NCBI RefSeq assembly: GCF_037975245.1
Contig: NC_092582.1
Coordinates: forward strand, 25,088,077-25,152,076
From: Apostichopus japonicus
Lineage: Eukaryota > Echinodermata > Holothuroidea > Aspidochirotida > Stichopodidae
DNA length: 64,000 nucleotides
Direction of reading: 5' to 3'
Shown here: in pieces, positions 1 through 14,100 of the stretch
How the letters are laid out: each line of letters starts with the position of its first letter
Numbering within the stretch: the first letter of the stretch is position 1
Program-made: the position numbers and the translations under genes
The notes under the pieces: generated by a model
Databases searched by the model: none
What the model was told of the DNA's origin: nothing
What the model saw: the letters and a program-made list of their open reading frames with translations, nothing else

Positions 1-742
1 CCAAGTGTTAATCACGATTGGAAATGAGAAAAATCCAGATCAAATCTGTCGACAGAGTATAAGTTATCTATAGTATCTGAAATATTTCATGTTTTGGAAG
101 TGGGGTAGATGATGCTAAAAGCTAATGGAGTGGGGAAAACCTGCAGTGATGCATAACGATCTGGGGAATTATCTCTACGGTAGTTATGAATGAACTTCAA
201 TGGGCTTTAAAAATAAATAAATATTCCATGTTGTTAAACGACAACCAACTTGCCAGCTTTTGAAATTTTTTAAAGAAAATACGCATGAGTGTGGTGAGGA
301 GAAGGAGATCAAAGTTTGGATATCCGTCTTAGATTCAAAATAACACTGCAGTCTGTCTATATATTTGTTTTTATTAATCATACTATATTTAAGTATTTCC
401 TATAGTATAGTCAAGATGAATCGATCAAATTACTTTGGTTGTATGCTTGTTAGCCACTGCAGTAGTTTAATTTGTCTTCAAAGTTCGACGTATATTGTGA
501 CGTTCAATAGTTCACTGTATAGTTATCACAGAGTATAGTGCACGTCCGACTGACTTTTCTGTGTTTTTTTTTTTAATTTTTTTTATTTCAGAAGGTGTAA
601 TTGTAACAGGTCATACAGACGTTTGAAAGCAACTATTGAAAACACTTAAAAAAAAGACTTCAAAATACATCTGAGTGGAGACATTTTACAAACGCGAATT
701 TAAGCATGATAAGAACAAGATAGTATATAGTAAAATACTTAC
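1..742. other. Non-coding stretch
   Basis: A+T-rich sequence with no recognisable exon or repeat on either strand. It would be intron 1 of the leftward gene if the exon at 743-782 is real. Confidence 0.4.
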
Positions 743-782
743 CGCACGCAATCAACATAGGAAGAAGAATGAATAGCTTCAT
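743..782 (-). CDS. Probable first coding exon (signal peptide) of a leftward gene
   Basis: Read on the - strand, an ATG at 782-780 opens MKLFILLPMLIAC plus one base, followed at once by a strong donor (G|GTAAGT). The short hydrophobic leader ending in Cys looks like a signal-peptide exon, and its phase-1 end matches exon 1 of the large B12-carrier-like gene on the + strand. No further exon of it is recognisable in 1-742, so the rest probably lies outside the window. It may be a divergently oriented paralogue, but only 13 residues are visible, so that is inference; a chance ORF is possible. Confidence 0.4.
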
Positions 783-3700
783 TGTAATGTCTTCTGCCAG
801 CAAAGATTCAGTTTGTCAGTATCGTTGTCTGTCCGTCTGTCTGTCAGTACCTCTGTGTCGTTATGATTCTCTTCTTGCAACCGATGGGAGCCAGCAGTAT
901 CATGAATGAGTTTCTCTTCAATATTTAAAGAGTTTTATGCCAAACTTTTACCTTGATATCATGTTAAAATAGTTTGAAGTGAAACTGAAGCAAACAGGTG
1001 TTTTCGGCGTCTTTCAAAACTAATAGTCTGGATTTTATTATATATATTTTTTATTCTTGTTTTGATGTGCGTCATTGTTCGTTGTTTAACTTTTCAGCTG
1101 AATTAGGGACTGCTATTAGTACCAAATTTCTCAAAGCCAAGAAAAGTTTTATTATTTTTGTCAACATACACAACGGAGTTACACCTACTAAGTCGTCATT
1201 AATCAACATTTATGGCCTGTAGGTTGAAAAAATTGGCAGTTCCTGTTTTTTCTGGGTTTTTTTGTTTTGGCAAAGCCCGACAAAAACCTAATGTAATCAA
1301 TAATAAATTTATAGCAATTTTATAACATTTCATTTGAACATGTGTTGCAGAAAATAATATACGGTATGGTATAAATAACTGCAAAGAAATTTAAAAGGAA
1401 AATATAATATAAACGAAGATAAAGACACACGTCACTCATTACGTTAAAGACGTTTTGACTTTTGTCATAATTTTGGCCGACGTATTATTTGAAATTAATG
1501 ATGTCCCTTAAAGTTGGTTTTATGGTCCATCTCACTAGACCAGGTGCGTAGCGAAGGGGGCGACCGCCCCCCCCCCCCCCGCCCTTGAGCATTTTTTTAA
1601 TATGTTTTTATGATATCGCTAGTAATTTAAAAATAGAAAATGCTTAGATGCAACTTACAAGACCTGGGAAGTGCCAATTCCAGCGATCTGGGAGGCATCT
1701 TCGGCCAAAATTTCCTTGTACGCTTCGTGCCAACCCATGGTGGTGCTACGCTTAGATATAGAGTTTCCAAACGGAATCTACGGTTCTAATATTTTGCCTA
1801 ACAGGTACGCCCTTCCCTTGGCAAATTCCTCGCTGCGCGCCTGCACTATACACTAAGCAAAAGTTGATTTCTCCACACGTGGTCACTTGAGGGAAAAAAG
1901 GATAAAGCTTCATAATGCAATAACTGGATCTTCGATATTTAGCTAATATAATAATTATAAACACGAGAAAGTTATATGTTAATCGTATTGTAGATAAATG
2001 CGCATCTATCATTCTTTTAGGTTCTGGAAGTTATTTTGAAACTAGGTAACCCAAATTGCGTACCTAGAATAGTTTGCTACCGGGGTGGATCCTTCCTGTT
2101 GTCACCCCGTGCAGGGGATGCCTGGGTGAGGGGTCTAAGAAGAGGGCTTTATGTAATGTAGCTAAGATGCAAAATAATGTTAGGCCTATTTGGAAAAGCT
2201 TTGAACTGAATATATGTTTAGGAATCCTCGTTCTTTAGTGAATGTTTCTTAATTTCACCTATTGTTTTGTTCAAAATATTCAATTTGGGGGGAGGGTGCC
2301 ATGGCATAGCACCCCCATGACTGGTACCCGGACTGACCGATTCACACCCCCCCCCCCGGGCTCCCCGCTTAGTACGCCACTGATCCAACTATTTTTTTTA
2401 TATGTAATATGAGTATACCGCCGTTGCTTTTAGGGTAAAAAAAACCTTGCTGAAAAGGATATCCCCAGAAAGCAAAAAACTAATTTGACCATATACAAAG
2501 CATTCTGGGAAAATTTGCATGTTATTAATATTTGGCGCGTGCGAGATACTGGTATAGGTTAATTATACTTCATTATATGTTTATAATTCAATAGCTTTTG
2601 CATCTACAAATGCTCATTTGTGTTTAGTTAAAGCACCGTGTGTGTTGGGGCGGGGGGGGGGGTGTTCTTTATCTTTCTTTGATACTTTGAAAGCCATACA
2701 TTTCTATTTCAACTTGTTTAACTTTATTTTACAAGTCATTGGCTTTATGCTGTGCAATTTGTCAATAGTGCCTTGAACAGTTTTACAAGACAGGCGTCTA
2801 ACTACCAGCAGTGTTATTTGCGTAGTGGTAACATATGTTCGAAGCCCAAAAATATGGATGAAAATGTGATTAGTGAAGAACTTTGTAGTGAGTGCTGAGA
2901 GCTGGAGTGAACACCGCTTTCTTATAGGCCTATACCTTTACAAATGCTACGATTGCATAGTGCATGGAGCGTTAATAATGCGTTCACACATTGGTCTTTG
3001 TCTTTGTGGAGGCAGGGGGGGGGGGGGGGCGTTGTTTATCTATATGAAGTACTCTTTACCCTATACGTGTGTAGTCCGGAATCGTTGTTGGTTTTTTTAT
3101 TCAACAGGGATCAATAGAAAGAAAATAATGCATGCTATAAGTGCTGGTTCTCAGTCTGAGATATTGTGGATTTCAAGTTTTTCATAGAAATAAAAGCAAC
3201 TCATAAAAGTTAACAGAGAAAGGCCCCAAACCATCATGATGTTATTTCTTTTTCTTTCTTTCTTATTCTCTTTACCCGAAATTTGTAAGAACAATATTGT
3301 TCCGTTTGGGACGCACTAGCTCTTCATTATTTTGTAAATGTGTGTGATGTACAGTTTCGCTTGCAGGGGGAAAAAACCCTTCCATTTTGCTTTTCTTTTC
3401 ATATATATTTCAGTTGAATGCCGTAAAATGGAATGACATCGAAACCAATTCCATCTCTAAGAAATTAACATTGGTTTAACAATTTGTAAAAGTGAGGCCC
3501 TCGATAATTGAACGGCATGTGCATGGTAATCTTCTTTTATACAACAAAACCGTCAGTTACTTGACTAAGACCTCAAAGTTTTACATACAAATGATAACTA
3601 TAAATATAGCCCGGAGCCTGCCTATATAGTCATCGTTTTACCGTCAAGGTTCATAAATTGGTGTCCTTGCTTGTTCGTATTTTACGGGAACACATTTCTT

Positions 3701-4010
3701 CCAATCATCAGTGTCAATTTGAAAATTGACAGTGTGTTTCAGAGAGTCAGAATCTGCTTGTGTTTTGTTTTTGGTTACTTACGGTTTATAAAACATGTAC
3801 CCCGGTGGTACTTGTTGCAAAAATTAAGAAACTTTCACAGAAAACAAAACAGACATCTGTTACCATTTATGCCATACGGTATACATTTGCATGGTTCCTC
3901 TTGACGTGTTAAGTTACATTTTAGGAAAAGCAGAATGGGCGAAGGAAATATATTGACTATATATTTAAAATTTGGAGACGTAAACTTTGACATGAGGAAA
4001 GATCCTATAT
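783..4010. other. Intergenic, with decayed transposon remnants
   Basis: No convincing gene. Stretches at about 1541-1760 and 2090-2382 resemble the hAT-like elements found elsewhere here: a gcgtagcg start, C- or G-homopolymer runs, a gtacgccactg end, and at 1660-1760 an inverted copy of the subrepeat inside the 6718-8639 element. No matching target duplication was found around them, so they are remnants. Confidence 0.5.
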
Positions 4011-4011
4011 A

Positions 4012-5576
4012 CATATATGGTATATTAAACTTGTCTAGTCATTGTAGGCCATTCAATTACATCGCAGCTGTCCATGTAATTGTGTCATTATACCACTTTA
4101 CGAGATCTCCGTGGTTTGTTGACTTTCTACGCTTGCTTGGTGCAAAACAAAAACATAAGTCTTCGTTAACAGTCCGCGTATATGGTGTATTAAACTTGCC
4201 TAGTCATTGTTACCACAGATTGGCCAGTCAATTATACCGCTTCAGTCCATGTAATTATACCACTTGAAGGGAGTGAAGACTCGCGCACAAAAAAAACGTC
4301 TGATGCCGGTAATCTGACCTAGTTTCGAATGAGGTGTAACAAAAGTGTTAGACACCACCATCGGTCCCAGAAAATACACACACATCTTGCTACCGTCGGT
4401 AATAAGACACTATAGTGTACAGTCAATACATGCAGCTACGGTCAATACCCACAACACAGTGTACATAGCAGCGATGGACATCTCAGGTCCAGATAAAAGA
4501 TAACAAGGTATCACGTTTCATTACTGTCTGCATTTTGTAGCGACAAGAAGAAAACTTCACTAGCAAGCAACGGAAAGTTAACTTGTTTTCGGAGGGCGGC
4601 ACGCGGTTTGGGGCGAGTCTTCAGTGCCTTTATTAACGAGATCTCCATGGTTTGTTGTGTGATGTACAGTTTCGCTTGCAGGGAAAAACCTTCCATTTTG
4701 CTTTTCTTTTCATATGTTTTTTGTTATGTAACGATGCATCATTGTTCTGACCGTTGTTATGCCAAAGAAAATACATAAATATCCTGTACATGTTTGAGTG
4801 TATAGTGTATTGAACCTGTTTAGCCATTGCTATTTGGATATGATCATTCCACCTTAAAGGATTGGTTCAGTTGTCATACATGTTTATGTTATATGAAAGA
4901 GGACAATAAAAGAAACACAATGGTGAAAAAACTGTGCAAATATCTTTTTCGGTTAAAGAGATATTCAAGTGTAAAGTTTTATCAGATTGTGTAGAAACTG
5001 CTGAAATCTGACTAGCTGTGATTTCACATCCTCACATTCCTGAAAAGTCTTTGTTTTTGTTTCTAAATATTTTGTGAGATTTCATGACTTTCAACCAAAA
5101 GATATGCCAGGAGATCTCATATTTGTCAAAGGAAGTATTTGAGATTAAACATCTGAAGAATTTTTGATTATATTATTTTCAAATGTGTTAAAAAGTGTAA
5201 ATAATTTTTAAAGAAATATATTCACACATGTTCAGGAAGTGAGGATGTGACGTCACACCCTCACAGTGAGTCTTTCTACACCAGTCATTTTCAAAGAAAC
5301 TTTGATATCTTCAAAGTGTCATATCTCCTTAACAGAGCATGCTATCATGGTAGTTTCTTCACTGTTCTTTTGTCTTTTCGTGCTTTTTTCATGCAAAATA
5401 GGCATGTCAAACACCTGAACCAATCCTTTAACCACAGGTTGGCCCGTAGTCAGTTATACAGCTGCTGTGTCATGGCACAGATATACCACTTGACGAGATC
5501 TCCGTGGTTTGTTGACTCTCCACGCTTGCTTGGTGCTAAACAAAATATAAGTCTAAGGTTAACAATCCGCGCCAGC
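4012..5576. repeat. About 165-bp tandem repeat, third copy split by a MITE
   Basis: Two adjacent copies begin near 4012 and 4177; both contain a tattaaacttg...ctagtcattg segment, and a gagatctccgtggtttgttgac segment occurs near 4110. A diverged third copy runs from about 4797 to 4853 and resumes at 5432-5576, interrupted by the element at 4858-5427. Another fragment (gagatctccatggtttgttg) lies near 4637. A separate segment of about 70 bp at 3345-3410 recurs at 4660-4715. Confidence 0.65.
4858..5427. mobile_element. TTAA-flanked MITE (piggyBac-like target), 570 bp
   Basis: The ends are inverted copies (AGGATTGGTTCAG at the left, CTGAACCAATCCT at the right), directly flanked by TTAA at 4854-4857 and 5428-5431. 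Inside, a second inverted pair (cacatcctcacattcctga and the reverse form near 5233-5250) gives a fold-back shape. TTAA duplication is typical of piggyBac transposons. There is no transposase ORF, so it is non-autonomous. Confidence 0.75.
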
Positions 5577-6709
5577 GTGTGTCCATCGCTCAAAGAAATG
5601 GATTACACCGTCGAGCAGTTTTAAATAAAAAAAATCATTTAATGATATGCATAGACGAGTGAAAATTATGATTGTTTAATGGTTTCTAACAGCGCACAGA
5701 GATTTGAAGTGGGTATGGTTACTTATGTCTATATGTCTGGTGACCTTAGTAACACTATAAGCTGTTGTTATCGACAGCCAGATTGGCAACACTAGATTGT
5801 GCGCGTTTGTTTTTTTGTTTTTTTGTTGTTATGTAACGCTTAATGCACACAAAAAACAAAATCACTTGAACAGTTTTTACTACGGGAACAAGAATTGATC
5901 ACAAGCTTACTTAATTATAGACAACGTGCATATATGATAGTAACTAGGGCAATTGGACCCTGTACCTGTCTCCTTAAAAAAAGTTAGTTTAATTATTTCA
6001 GTATTGGTAATTAATTCATATTCTGAATTTAATTTTACCACTTCGCACTGGCAAACCGAACATCTTTAACCATTAACTATTAAATCTAAGCAAGGCTCTG
6101 CAAGACAATAATGAGGTTACCAACGATACCATTAATGGTTTAGTCATTAGCTCCTCCTTTGAATTTACATTCTTTTGCAAACTGTTTTAACTCAATACAA
6201 AGTGGTAATTGTAGAGTATAATAATCACAAGAAAAATAAATTTGAAATGATTTTGAGCTAACAGTTAAAGAATAGATCGAAGTGTCCTTTAACATGAAAT
6301 TTCTGAAACTCCGACCCTGAATGACCATCTTAATACTTGACAATAATTATGATCACATCTGCATACATCCACATGTCTGTCCGTGGACGAAGAAGCATTT
6401 CCAAAGAATGACCTAAACTGACCCCTAAATAACCTAGCACATAAAATTCCTGAACACCTCTATATGTCTCTTCATCACAGGTCATCTCTGTCCAAGTTTC
6501 ATTGATTGTTGTACAAGCAGGTTTTTTTTTTCAATTGTGGACAGAGAGATGGATGAAAATGAAGTTTATTCTCATAAACAGCTACAATCATATTCCTGAT
6601 GTGCATCGTCCAAGCCAGGGATATGCTTCTACTCCTGCAAAGCTGTATAACTTAGCAGCCTCTCTCAATTGTTCACCTCCTCCAGGTATTTTGGCATGAT
6701 TGTATCAAT
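5577..6709. other. Non-coding stretch
   Basis: No gene, RNA or ordered repeat recognised; only short chance ORFs. Confidence 0.5.
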
Positions 6710-6717
6710 CTAGGAAA

Positions 6718-8639
6718 CAGTGGCGGAGATTTCTTGTCAGAAGTGGGGGGGTTGCAGGCCATTGATGAAATAAAAAGTCATAACTGCTGGCTCACTATCT
6801 AAGTGGAGCGCCACCATAAGTTGGCGCGAAGTGCACAAGAATTTTTTGGCAAATATTGCCTCCCAGATTGCAGTAAATGGCACTGTCCAGGCCTTGAAAA
6901 GCTGGATTTAACCAGGGGTGTATGCAGGATTTTCTAACCCGGGGGGCGCGTATTACTATCTAAGCGGAGCGCCACCATTGGTTGGCGCGCAGCGTACAAG
7001 AAAATTTCTGGTTTTGGTACCCCCAGATCACCGGAAATGGCACTTGAAATGGCTTGAAACTGACCAACCATATGTACACTTTTGCCTGACAACCAAGTTT
7101 TTTCCAAATACTGTTTTTCTCATCTATAACCTTTTTGAAGATTGTCACCAGTCACACATCATGTTCGACTTCATCACATATCCTGTGGATCATTGCTTTT
7201 GTAGGTGATTCTTCATCGCGGCCCACAATATCCGTCAGCCCCACTGTTCAGAATTTGAAAATTCACAATTCTCGTGAATAAATTCACTTCAAAACATACC
7301 CATAATGTTGCACAAAATATCATCTATGGACAACCGATATAGAAAAACCTCCTTCAAACCCTAACAGACGGGTCAAAATTGCACGAGTATGATGAAGAAT
7401 GTTGGTTAGGGAATTTTCGAAAATTCAGACGGCTACTAAAAAATTTCGTTGAAGGAAATAAAAATATACCAGTTATTTCCGAAACCGAACACTACACACA
7501 TCGACAGTTTTGACCATGGGCGCAGATCAGTCTTGGATAATGGTGGGGACGCGTGTCTGTTCTATGACACTAAGCGGAGCGCGACCATGGGTTCGCGCGT
7601 AGCGTACGATTTTTGGGGGCAAATATACCTCCCAGATCGCCGGAAATAACACTTCCCAGACCTAATGATGCTCCTAAACCTCCTTAAGTTTTAGATCTCA
7701 TTGCTTAGAAATTTAGTTTGGAGAAATACATGGGCGTCTGCAGAAAGAAAATCAGGGGACAAATAATCCAAGTAGACTTTTGTATATACGATGGGTCTGG
7801 GGTCCTCTCCCAGAAAACAAATATAGACTGCCGCAAATGCGATTTTCGTCCTATATTTAACAACTGTGGATAAAATACAATAAAATGAGAACTGCTGCAT
7901 GTCATTTGCACAATGCTGGATCAAACTGCGCCAAAGTTCCATACAGGGGAACTTGAAATGCAAAGACAAATTGGTGGGGACACGGTATATCATGTCCCCA
8001 CTATTGAAAAAGTTGGTGGGGACGCGTCCCGCTGTCCTCACCAGGATCTGCGCCCATGGTTTGGAGGCTGTTTATCGTGGAACGCCATTTTCATGCTCAC
8101 TGATATGATGTGATATCTGCTGTTTGCTTTACAAATTCGAATAATTTTGTCACTGTTCCTCTTCTTCCCGTTTTCTTGCCGTATTTTCTACTCCATCCTT
8201 TTCTCTCTTTCTTCTTTTTCTTTTCCTTCCTTCACCTCGTTGAAGTTGGCAAGTGTATACAGTTCCAAAGCTATTCAACAGCAACAAAACGTTATTTTGT
8301 GTATTTCTGTTGTGGGGTGAAGTTAGCGCTATGAGCTACAAGTTCCAATGCGCAAGGTGGGGGAAAGGGGCTAGAAATAATGTGTCGGTCAATTCTAACT
8401 CGGTTTTCGGTCGTTAATTGCTGATGTAGCCTACCAGGTAAAAGGTTGAAATGACTTTAACAATTTCAAATTTAATAATTTGATTTATTATGCCATTTGG
8501 AGCACATAACATAGGCTATAACAGAACATTACTGGTAAAAACTAGGGGGGTTGATTGTGTGGGCCAACCCCCCTCTTCAAAAAGTGGGGGGGTTAAAACC
8601 CCCCAACCCCCCCTGTTTCTCCGCCACTGCTAGGAAAGG
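6718..8639. mobile_element. hAT-like DNA transposon, 1.9 kb, non-autonomous or decayed
   Basis: Terminal inverted repeats CAGTGGCGGAGA / TCTCCGCCACTG are flanked by a perfect 8-bp duplication ctaggaaa (6710-6717 and 8640-8647), the length made by hAT transposases. The interior has at least three diverged copies of a subrepeat (near 6798, 6960 and 7570) with the core gcggagcgccaccat...ggcgcg, also present in the smaller element at 18053-18460. No transposase-length ORF is present, so it was probably moved in trans or has decayed. Confidence 0.8.
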
Positions 8640-8647
8640 AATGAAAC

Positions 8648-10890
8648 AAAGTAATAAATGGTGTGTTAAACGAACTATGATAAAAAGAGGATTAATTTTA
8701 CGTTTTTTACAGTCTACTAGTTTGTACCATGTTTTAATACTTACTAGTTTATATCTATATAAACATTCCTCTTTGAAGAGATGTAAGAAAGGGCAGTGAC
8801 ATCTCCAATGAGAAACTGTAAATGTCTCCCTTTTTGACTGTTCAGAAAATCAATGCCATAAGGAGTCCCAGCTATGGGTAGTTCAGTTTATTGAGGTTTA
8901 CACCAACTTCATGATATGATGTGCCTAAAAGTGGAAATATAATCTGCCTAACTGCAGTGCTCTAAAATTGTCCTGAAGGAGCGCCTTTATTTACAGAGCT
9001 CAAACAGGTTTCAACCGGCTAACACAGTGACAGGATCTGGCCTAACCTAGGCTAACAACGTAATGGATAACGTTAGGTTATACTTACAATATCGCGCGTA
9101 CTGACTGTATCACAGAAATGAAAAAATCGAAATGATCCCGGTATTTCACCTTTACCCTTCAACACTCATTTAAGGTAACGCATACCCATTGATCTAGCAA
9201 GAATTTGACTTCGTCATCTATTTTTATTTAGATGGTTATTTGCAGATTTCTTAGATGTATTTGACAGTTTCGCCGGCTTGCGGTTGTACGTAGGAAGCCG
9301 CCAGATCGAACGTCTTGAGTCGCGACCAACAAGCCAATCAGAGGCGAGGATTGCAATATGCTAATAATCTATTTTAGTTTATTCACCAGAGAAGTTATGT
9401 TAATGATCAGGTTTACCGCACTGGATTAAGCAGGACGGATAGAGCGTAACCAGAATTATGTTAACTAACGTAGACAATAACCAGGATAATGTTAGCAAAT
9501 TGTTAACCAGGAAATTTTCACCAGGTTGTTTTTAGAGTACGTAGGCCCTTATATGAAGTTAAATGAACATGATTTGATTAGGTTTCGGAATTTATAAAAC
9601 AAATGGCTTTAACATAAACATACAGGCTTCCACTGGTTGCCAGTTGATGTCAACATAATTAGTCCTAAAGAAGCATTCCAGAGATTTGGTTAAAGGTAAA
9701 TATCGTAGAAAAAAAGCGGAATGTATCTGTAGAAACTGTCTAATATACATAACAACAACCAATACACCTGAAGCGCGGCCGTGGTCGTATCAACCTAATA
9801 CAATAGCGGTATAGTCGTGGTTATATAAAAGCCAACACACCTTATATTGTGACTGCATCCGTGGTCATAGCAACCAAAAAACAGTTATACGAATCTCGTT
9901 GCTAATCAAGCAATAACTTTGGAATTATTTGTTTTGTTTTTTATCTTTATAGCAACTTAAAAAAATAAAAAATAAAAGTTATTTAGAACACAAACCCGGC
10001 ATTTCTTGTACCATATACCCAGCTGCAATTCATAACTTGAATAATAATGATAAAAATCAGCTAAAATTTCAGGCACGTGGCAAATTTCCTTAGCATGGGG
10101 TGCCAAACAACATAACCGGAAGTGGAAACTACGTATTCTGATCATATTATATAGCCCTATCATACTTTTTCATAACTGTTATACCCATTGTATAAATTTG
10201 ATAAAATTAATAAAAATGGATGAATTATAACGTACATATGTAAAGTTTAACTCATTTGAACAGTGACTGATTAAAAGAAAAGAAAATATATAAGAAGTAA
10301 TGAATATTAAAATACGTTCAAAGGATTATAAAAAAGGATTTAAAATTCCATTTTGAAGCAAAAGTGCAGCTCTATAAGTAAAGAAATTTCCAAAAAAATT
10401 GTGACTCTAAAACTTGGAGGGATTGCAGAATTTCGTAAGTGGTATTTTGTAGGCAAAACTGCAATTTACTAAAGTATGCAGAGGATGATCTTTACAGGCA
10501 AGTCTGTTTTCGGTAAGTCTAATAAAGTTTATTATCGGCTGTAACATTAACCTTATTTTCAAGAATTTCATAAAAAATCTCAGCCAAAAAAAAATTTTGC
10601 ACAATTTTTTTCAGGAAATTCTTGACGTTAAAATAACATGTTTTGGTTCAGTTATTAGAATTTATCAAGTTTTAACATTAATTTTAACATTCAGTTATAT
10701 GTACAGAGTAGCTAACGTCTTCATAATGGAATAGAGAACAAACATATCTTAAATCTGAATTTCTTGAAATCCTGAATATCTGTAGAAATATTAAAAGGCT
10801 TTTATATATTCTTTTCTTTTCTGTTATAACAAATCATGACTAAAATACCGCATTCCGTCATCCTTTCAATGAAGAAGTCAAAACGTAGCG
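8648..10890. other. Non-coding stretch
   Basis: A+T-rich; no exon, RNA gene or repeat array recognised. Confidence 0.5.
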
Positions 10891-10892
10891 TA

Positions 10893-11140
10893 AACGTAAT
10901 TTCTACAATTAAAACGTAACGTTAACGTTATTCCTATAACGTAACGTTAACGTTATTTCTATAATAGAAACGTAACGTTAAGGTTATTATTTCTATAACA
11001 GAAACGTAACGTTAACGTTATTTCTATAATTGAAAGATGTCAAAAACAACGTATAAACGTTATTTCTATAAATTAAAATTTAACGTTAACGTTATTTCTA
11101 TAATAAAACGAACCGTTAACGTTATTTCTATGATTAAAAG
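10893..11140. repeat. Tandem repeat rich in AACGTTAACGTT palindromes
   Basis: About seven units of roughly 30-35 bp, each built from gtaacgttaacgttatttctata with variations. The core is a perfect palindrome, so single strands can form hairpins. Confidence 0.75.
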
Positions 11141-14100
11141 ATGTCGAAAACAACGAAATCTTTCTAAAAGTAACGCCATTGGCGTTGCAACCAAACATAC
11201 TATACAGTATAGTAATCAGGGAGCACATGGTTCAGTGTCTCCCGTACCCAACGGTTAAAACTGGGGGGTTTTGATGCCTTCGACCCCAATTCATGCATCG
11301 CCAGTGAACGCCAGAGCAAAACAATAAATTCGAGAAAGTGGACAATTTAGAGTAGAAGAGATTGTTGAGATGAACAGTATCGAAATAATGACTTTATTAA
11401 AAAGCTAAGAAAATAATCGAAATAAGTATAAAGAAAAAGGCTTAACTGTGAGATCAAAAGCAGAATTCTCGGTAAGAAAGTTTTATAAACTGAGAAAACC
11501 GAAATTAAAACAAGAGAACTGTCGAAGATTGAGAAAGAAAACGAAATTTCGAGACTTGAAATTCGCTATGTTCCACTTTGGCCACTGTTGCATCAAATTC
11601 TGTCAGTTTTAAGCATATTTCGATACACTAGGATTACTGTTAACATGTTTCTTAACTTTCCAACATATCTTTATCATAAATTAATATGTTCCTTCATCAC
11701 ATGGTCTATAATGAGTGTACTTTGGGTTGTGTTAATTTGCCTATACGGCATGTAAGATTACCACACAATGAGGTATATATCCCTCATTCGAACTATGTAT
11801 GCATTGATAACTTGGGCGTAGATGGGCTGAGAAACCAGTAGGATCAATCGAAGATGACATCACATGGGAAGCAGAATGACGTCATACTATAGCATATTCG
11901 TCGCTGGTACATATACCCGGAATATGGTCACATCAGTACGATTTATTCTAGTCCCTGTCACGTCAACAGTACGGTACTCGTGAGACATTAGACAATATTG
12001 TCACTACTGAATATTTCGACTTACATTTTTCTTCTTACATGTGGAGTGATTTTTATGTTTAGTGTTTTCATTAGAAGCCTGGAAAGTGTGTGCGTGGGGA
12101 GGGATGGGGAGGGATGGGGAGGGGGTCTTTTGTGTTACATCCCCCACAGCTCAACAAGGACGGGGCATGTCCTCCATCCCCCGCGGGCTCTACGCCCATG
12201 GTCGAAACTTATTTGGTTTATGAATCTGTCCGTATGTGGGAAACTTGATACCATAATGCAGGTGATACAGAGGAGTAAAAGGAATCCATTCCATCAGCTT
12301 AAATATTCTCTTATTAATATTGAACCTTTTAAAAGTCAAAATATCAAGAAAACATTAAATTTAATATTTATATGTGTATTCTGAAAAGAAGAAAAATTGT
12401 GGATTACAAATCTGACGAAATACATGTAAAGTCGAAATAAGCTGAACAATCCGACATATCTTGAATACATAGCTATAGATGTTCAAATTCATAGTGTATA
12501 AAAGTTACAGGCAATAACGTGTTTTGGTTTTTCTATGTGTGTGTGCGTGCGTGGGTGGTTGTGCACGCCTGTTACTTACAACTAAAGATATATTGCAAGA
12601 CAAAATATATAAAAAAAAATTAAAAAAACAATGATCCAAAAAATCAAAGATTAATCTGATAAACAATGACTAGGAATATTCATTAGTTGACTTGTTCAGA
12701 ATTCAAAAAAAAAAAAAAACCTTCAAACTTTGAAAAGTAATAAACCTTCGTAATTGTTCTTTTTATTTGGGGGGGGATGGGGGTAGGGGGTAGACACATC
12801 TGTTTTTCGACGTTAATAATGCATATATTTTGAATTTAAAATGTATACGTGTATAAATAATATGGTAATTTACATTGCATACATTACTGCAGCGTGTCGT
12901 ATATAAACGAGCTATAGCCTATGATCTCATCAATGATGTCACACCATTACTAGGTCTGTTAATTGTGTATTTCGTACACCAGGCCTCAGAGCAGACACCA
13001 CCCTATTCTGTTATCTGTGTTTACTCGACACCACCTAAAAACTGTTCCAATCAAAGTTACCAGTGCATGACGCGCTTAAAACAATTTATCACGTGTGCTT
13101 TATGGAAAGATATAACAACTGGGTGTTTCAGTCATGTCCTTAAAAGGTGATCAATATGCAATTTTTTGATCACTCCAGATTCTTTTTGCTTGCCGATAGG
13201 AGGTCTCCCTAACTGAGGCTCCAGCACACACTTTCAGCTGTGAAAAAGGAGCTGCGTTTTGCGTGCAAGGTAGGTGTTACAGCTACATCAGTATAAAGAT
13301 TAAGGGACAGGGGTAAGGTTATCAAACTGGAAAAGGGGGTGTGCAAGGGGTCTTCCTGTTAAACAGGAGGCCATTTAAGCTTGTACTCTTGAACTTCGTG
13401 TTAATTTAAATGCTACAACATAAACTTAATCTCATGCAGGTCAATAGGAGAATTCTCTCACCATCCACCCTACGCGATCTCACCTCGATCCTCCGTCTGG
13501 TCCCAACTGAAATTATATGGTTGTAATATCAGCTATAAGGCTTAACAACCATGTATCGTTATTAATCTGCATTTCAATTCCTAAGGCAGATCAAGCGAAC
13601 ATTATTTTCTTCTTCTACCAAACCTGCATGAACTCGAGGCAATCATGTGTGACGTCATACCTGCTCATTAGTATGGAAATTGTTCTTTTTCACCTCAGAA
13701 TAGTATCTAATTATCTATTGTTTAATTTGCATTCATCAGAATTTGAATATAGCATATCATAGTTATTATTATATAACACTTGGCCTTTTATTTCGCGTGA
13801 AAAGCTGGAAACTGTACCAAGTCCTTCAGTCAGCGCAATAGTTTAAAGAATTAAACTACAACAAACCAATAATTAAATAAAATTATATTTCAATTGTTGA
13901 TTCATTGTTTAACTATTAAAATAAAATGTTAATTATAAATCACACACGCAATGGCAAACTGACAGTTTATATAACTACTGTCATAAATTAATATATCATA
14001 CACTTTCTAAACGAGGAGGTATATACACGTCACTGTTTCGCCATTTTGGCTGCTGCAGGTGAGTGCATTTACTTTAACCGTGACAATGAGTTCTTCATAC

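Noticed and set aside
1541-2382. A complete hAT-like element
   Set aside because: Terminal-like motifs are present at both ends, but the flanking bases do not match, so only remnants are claimed.
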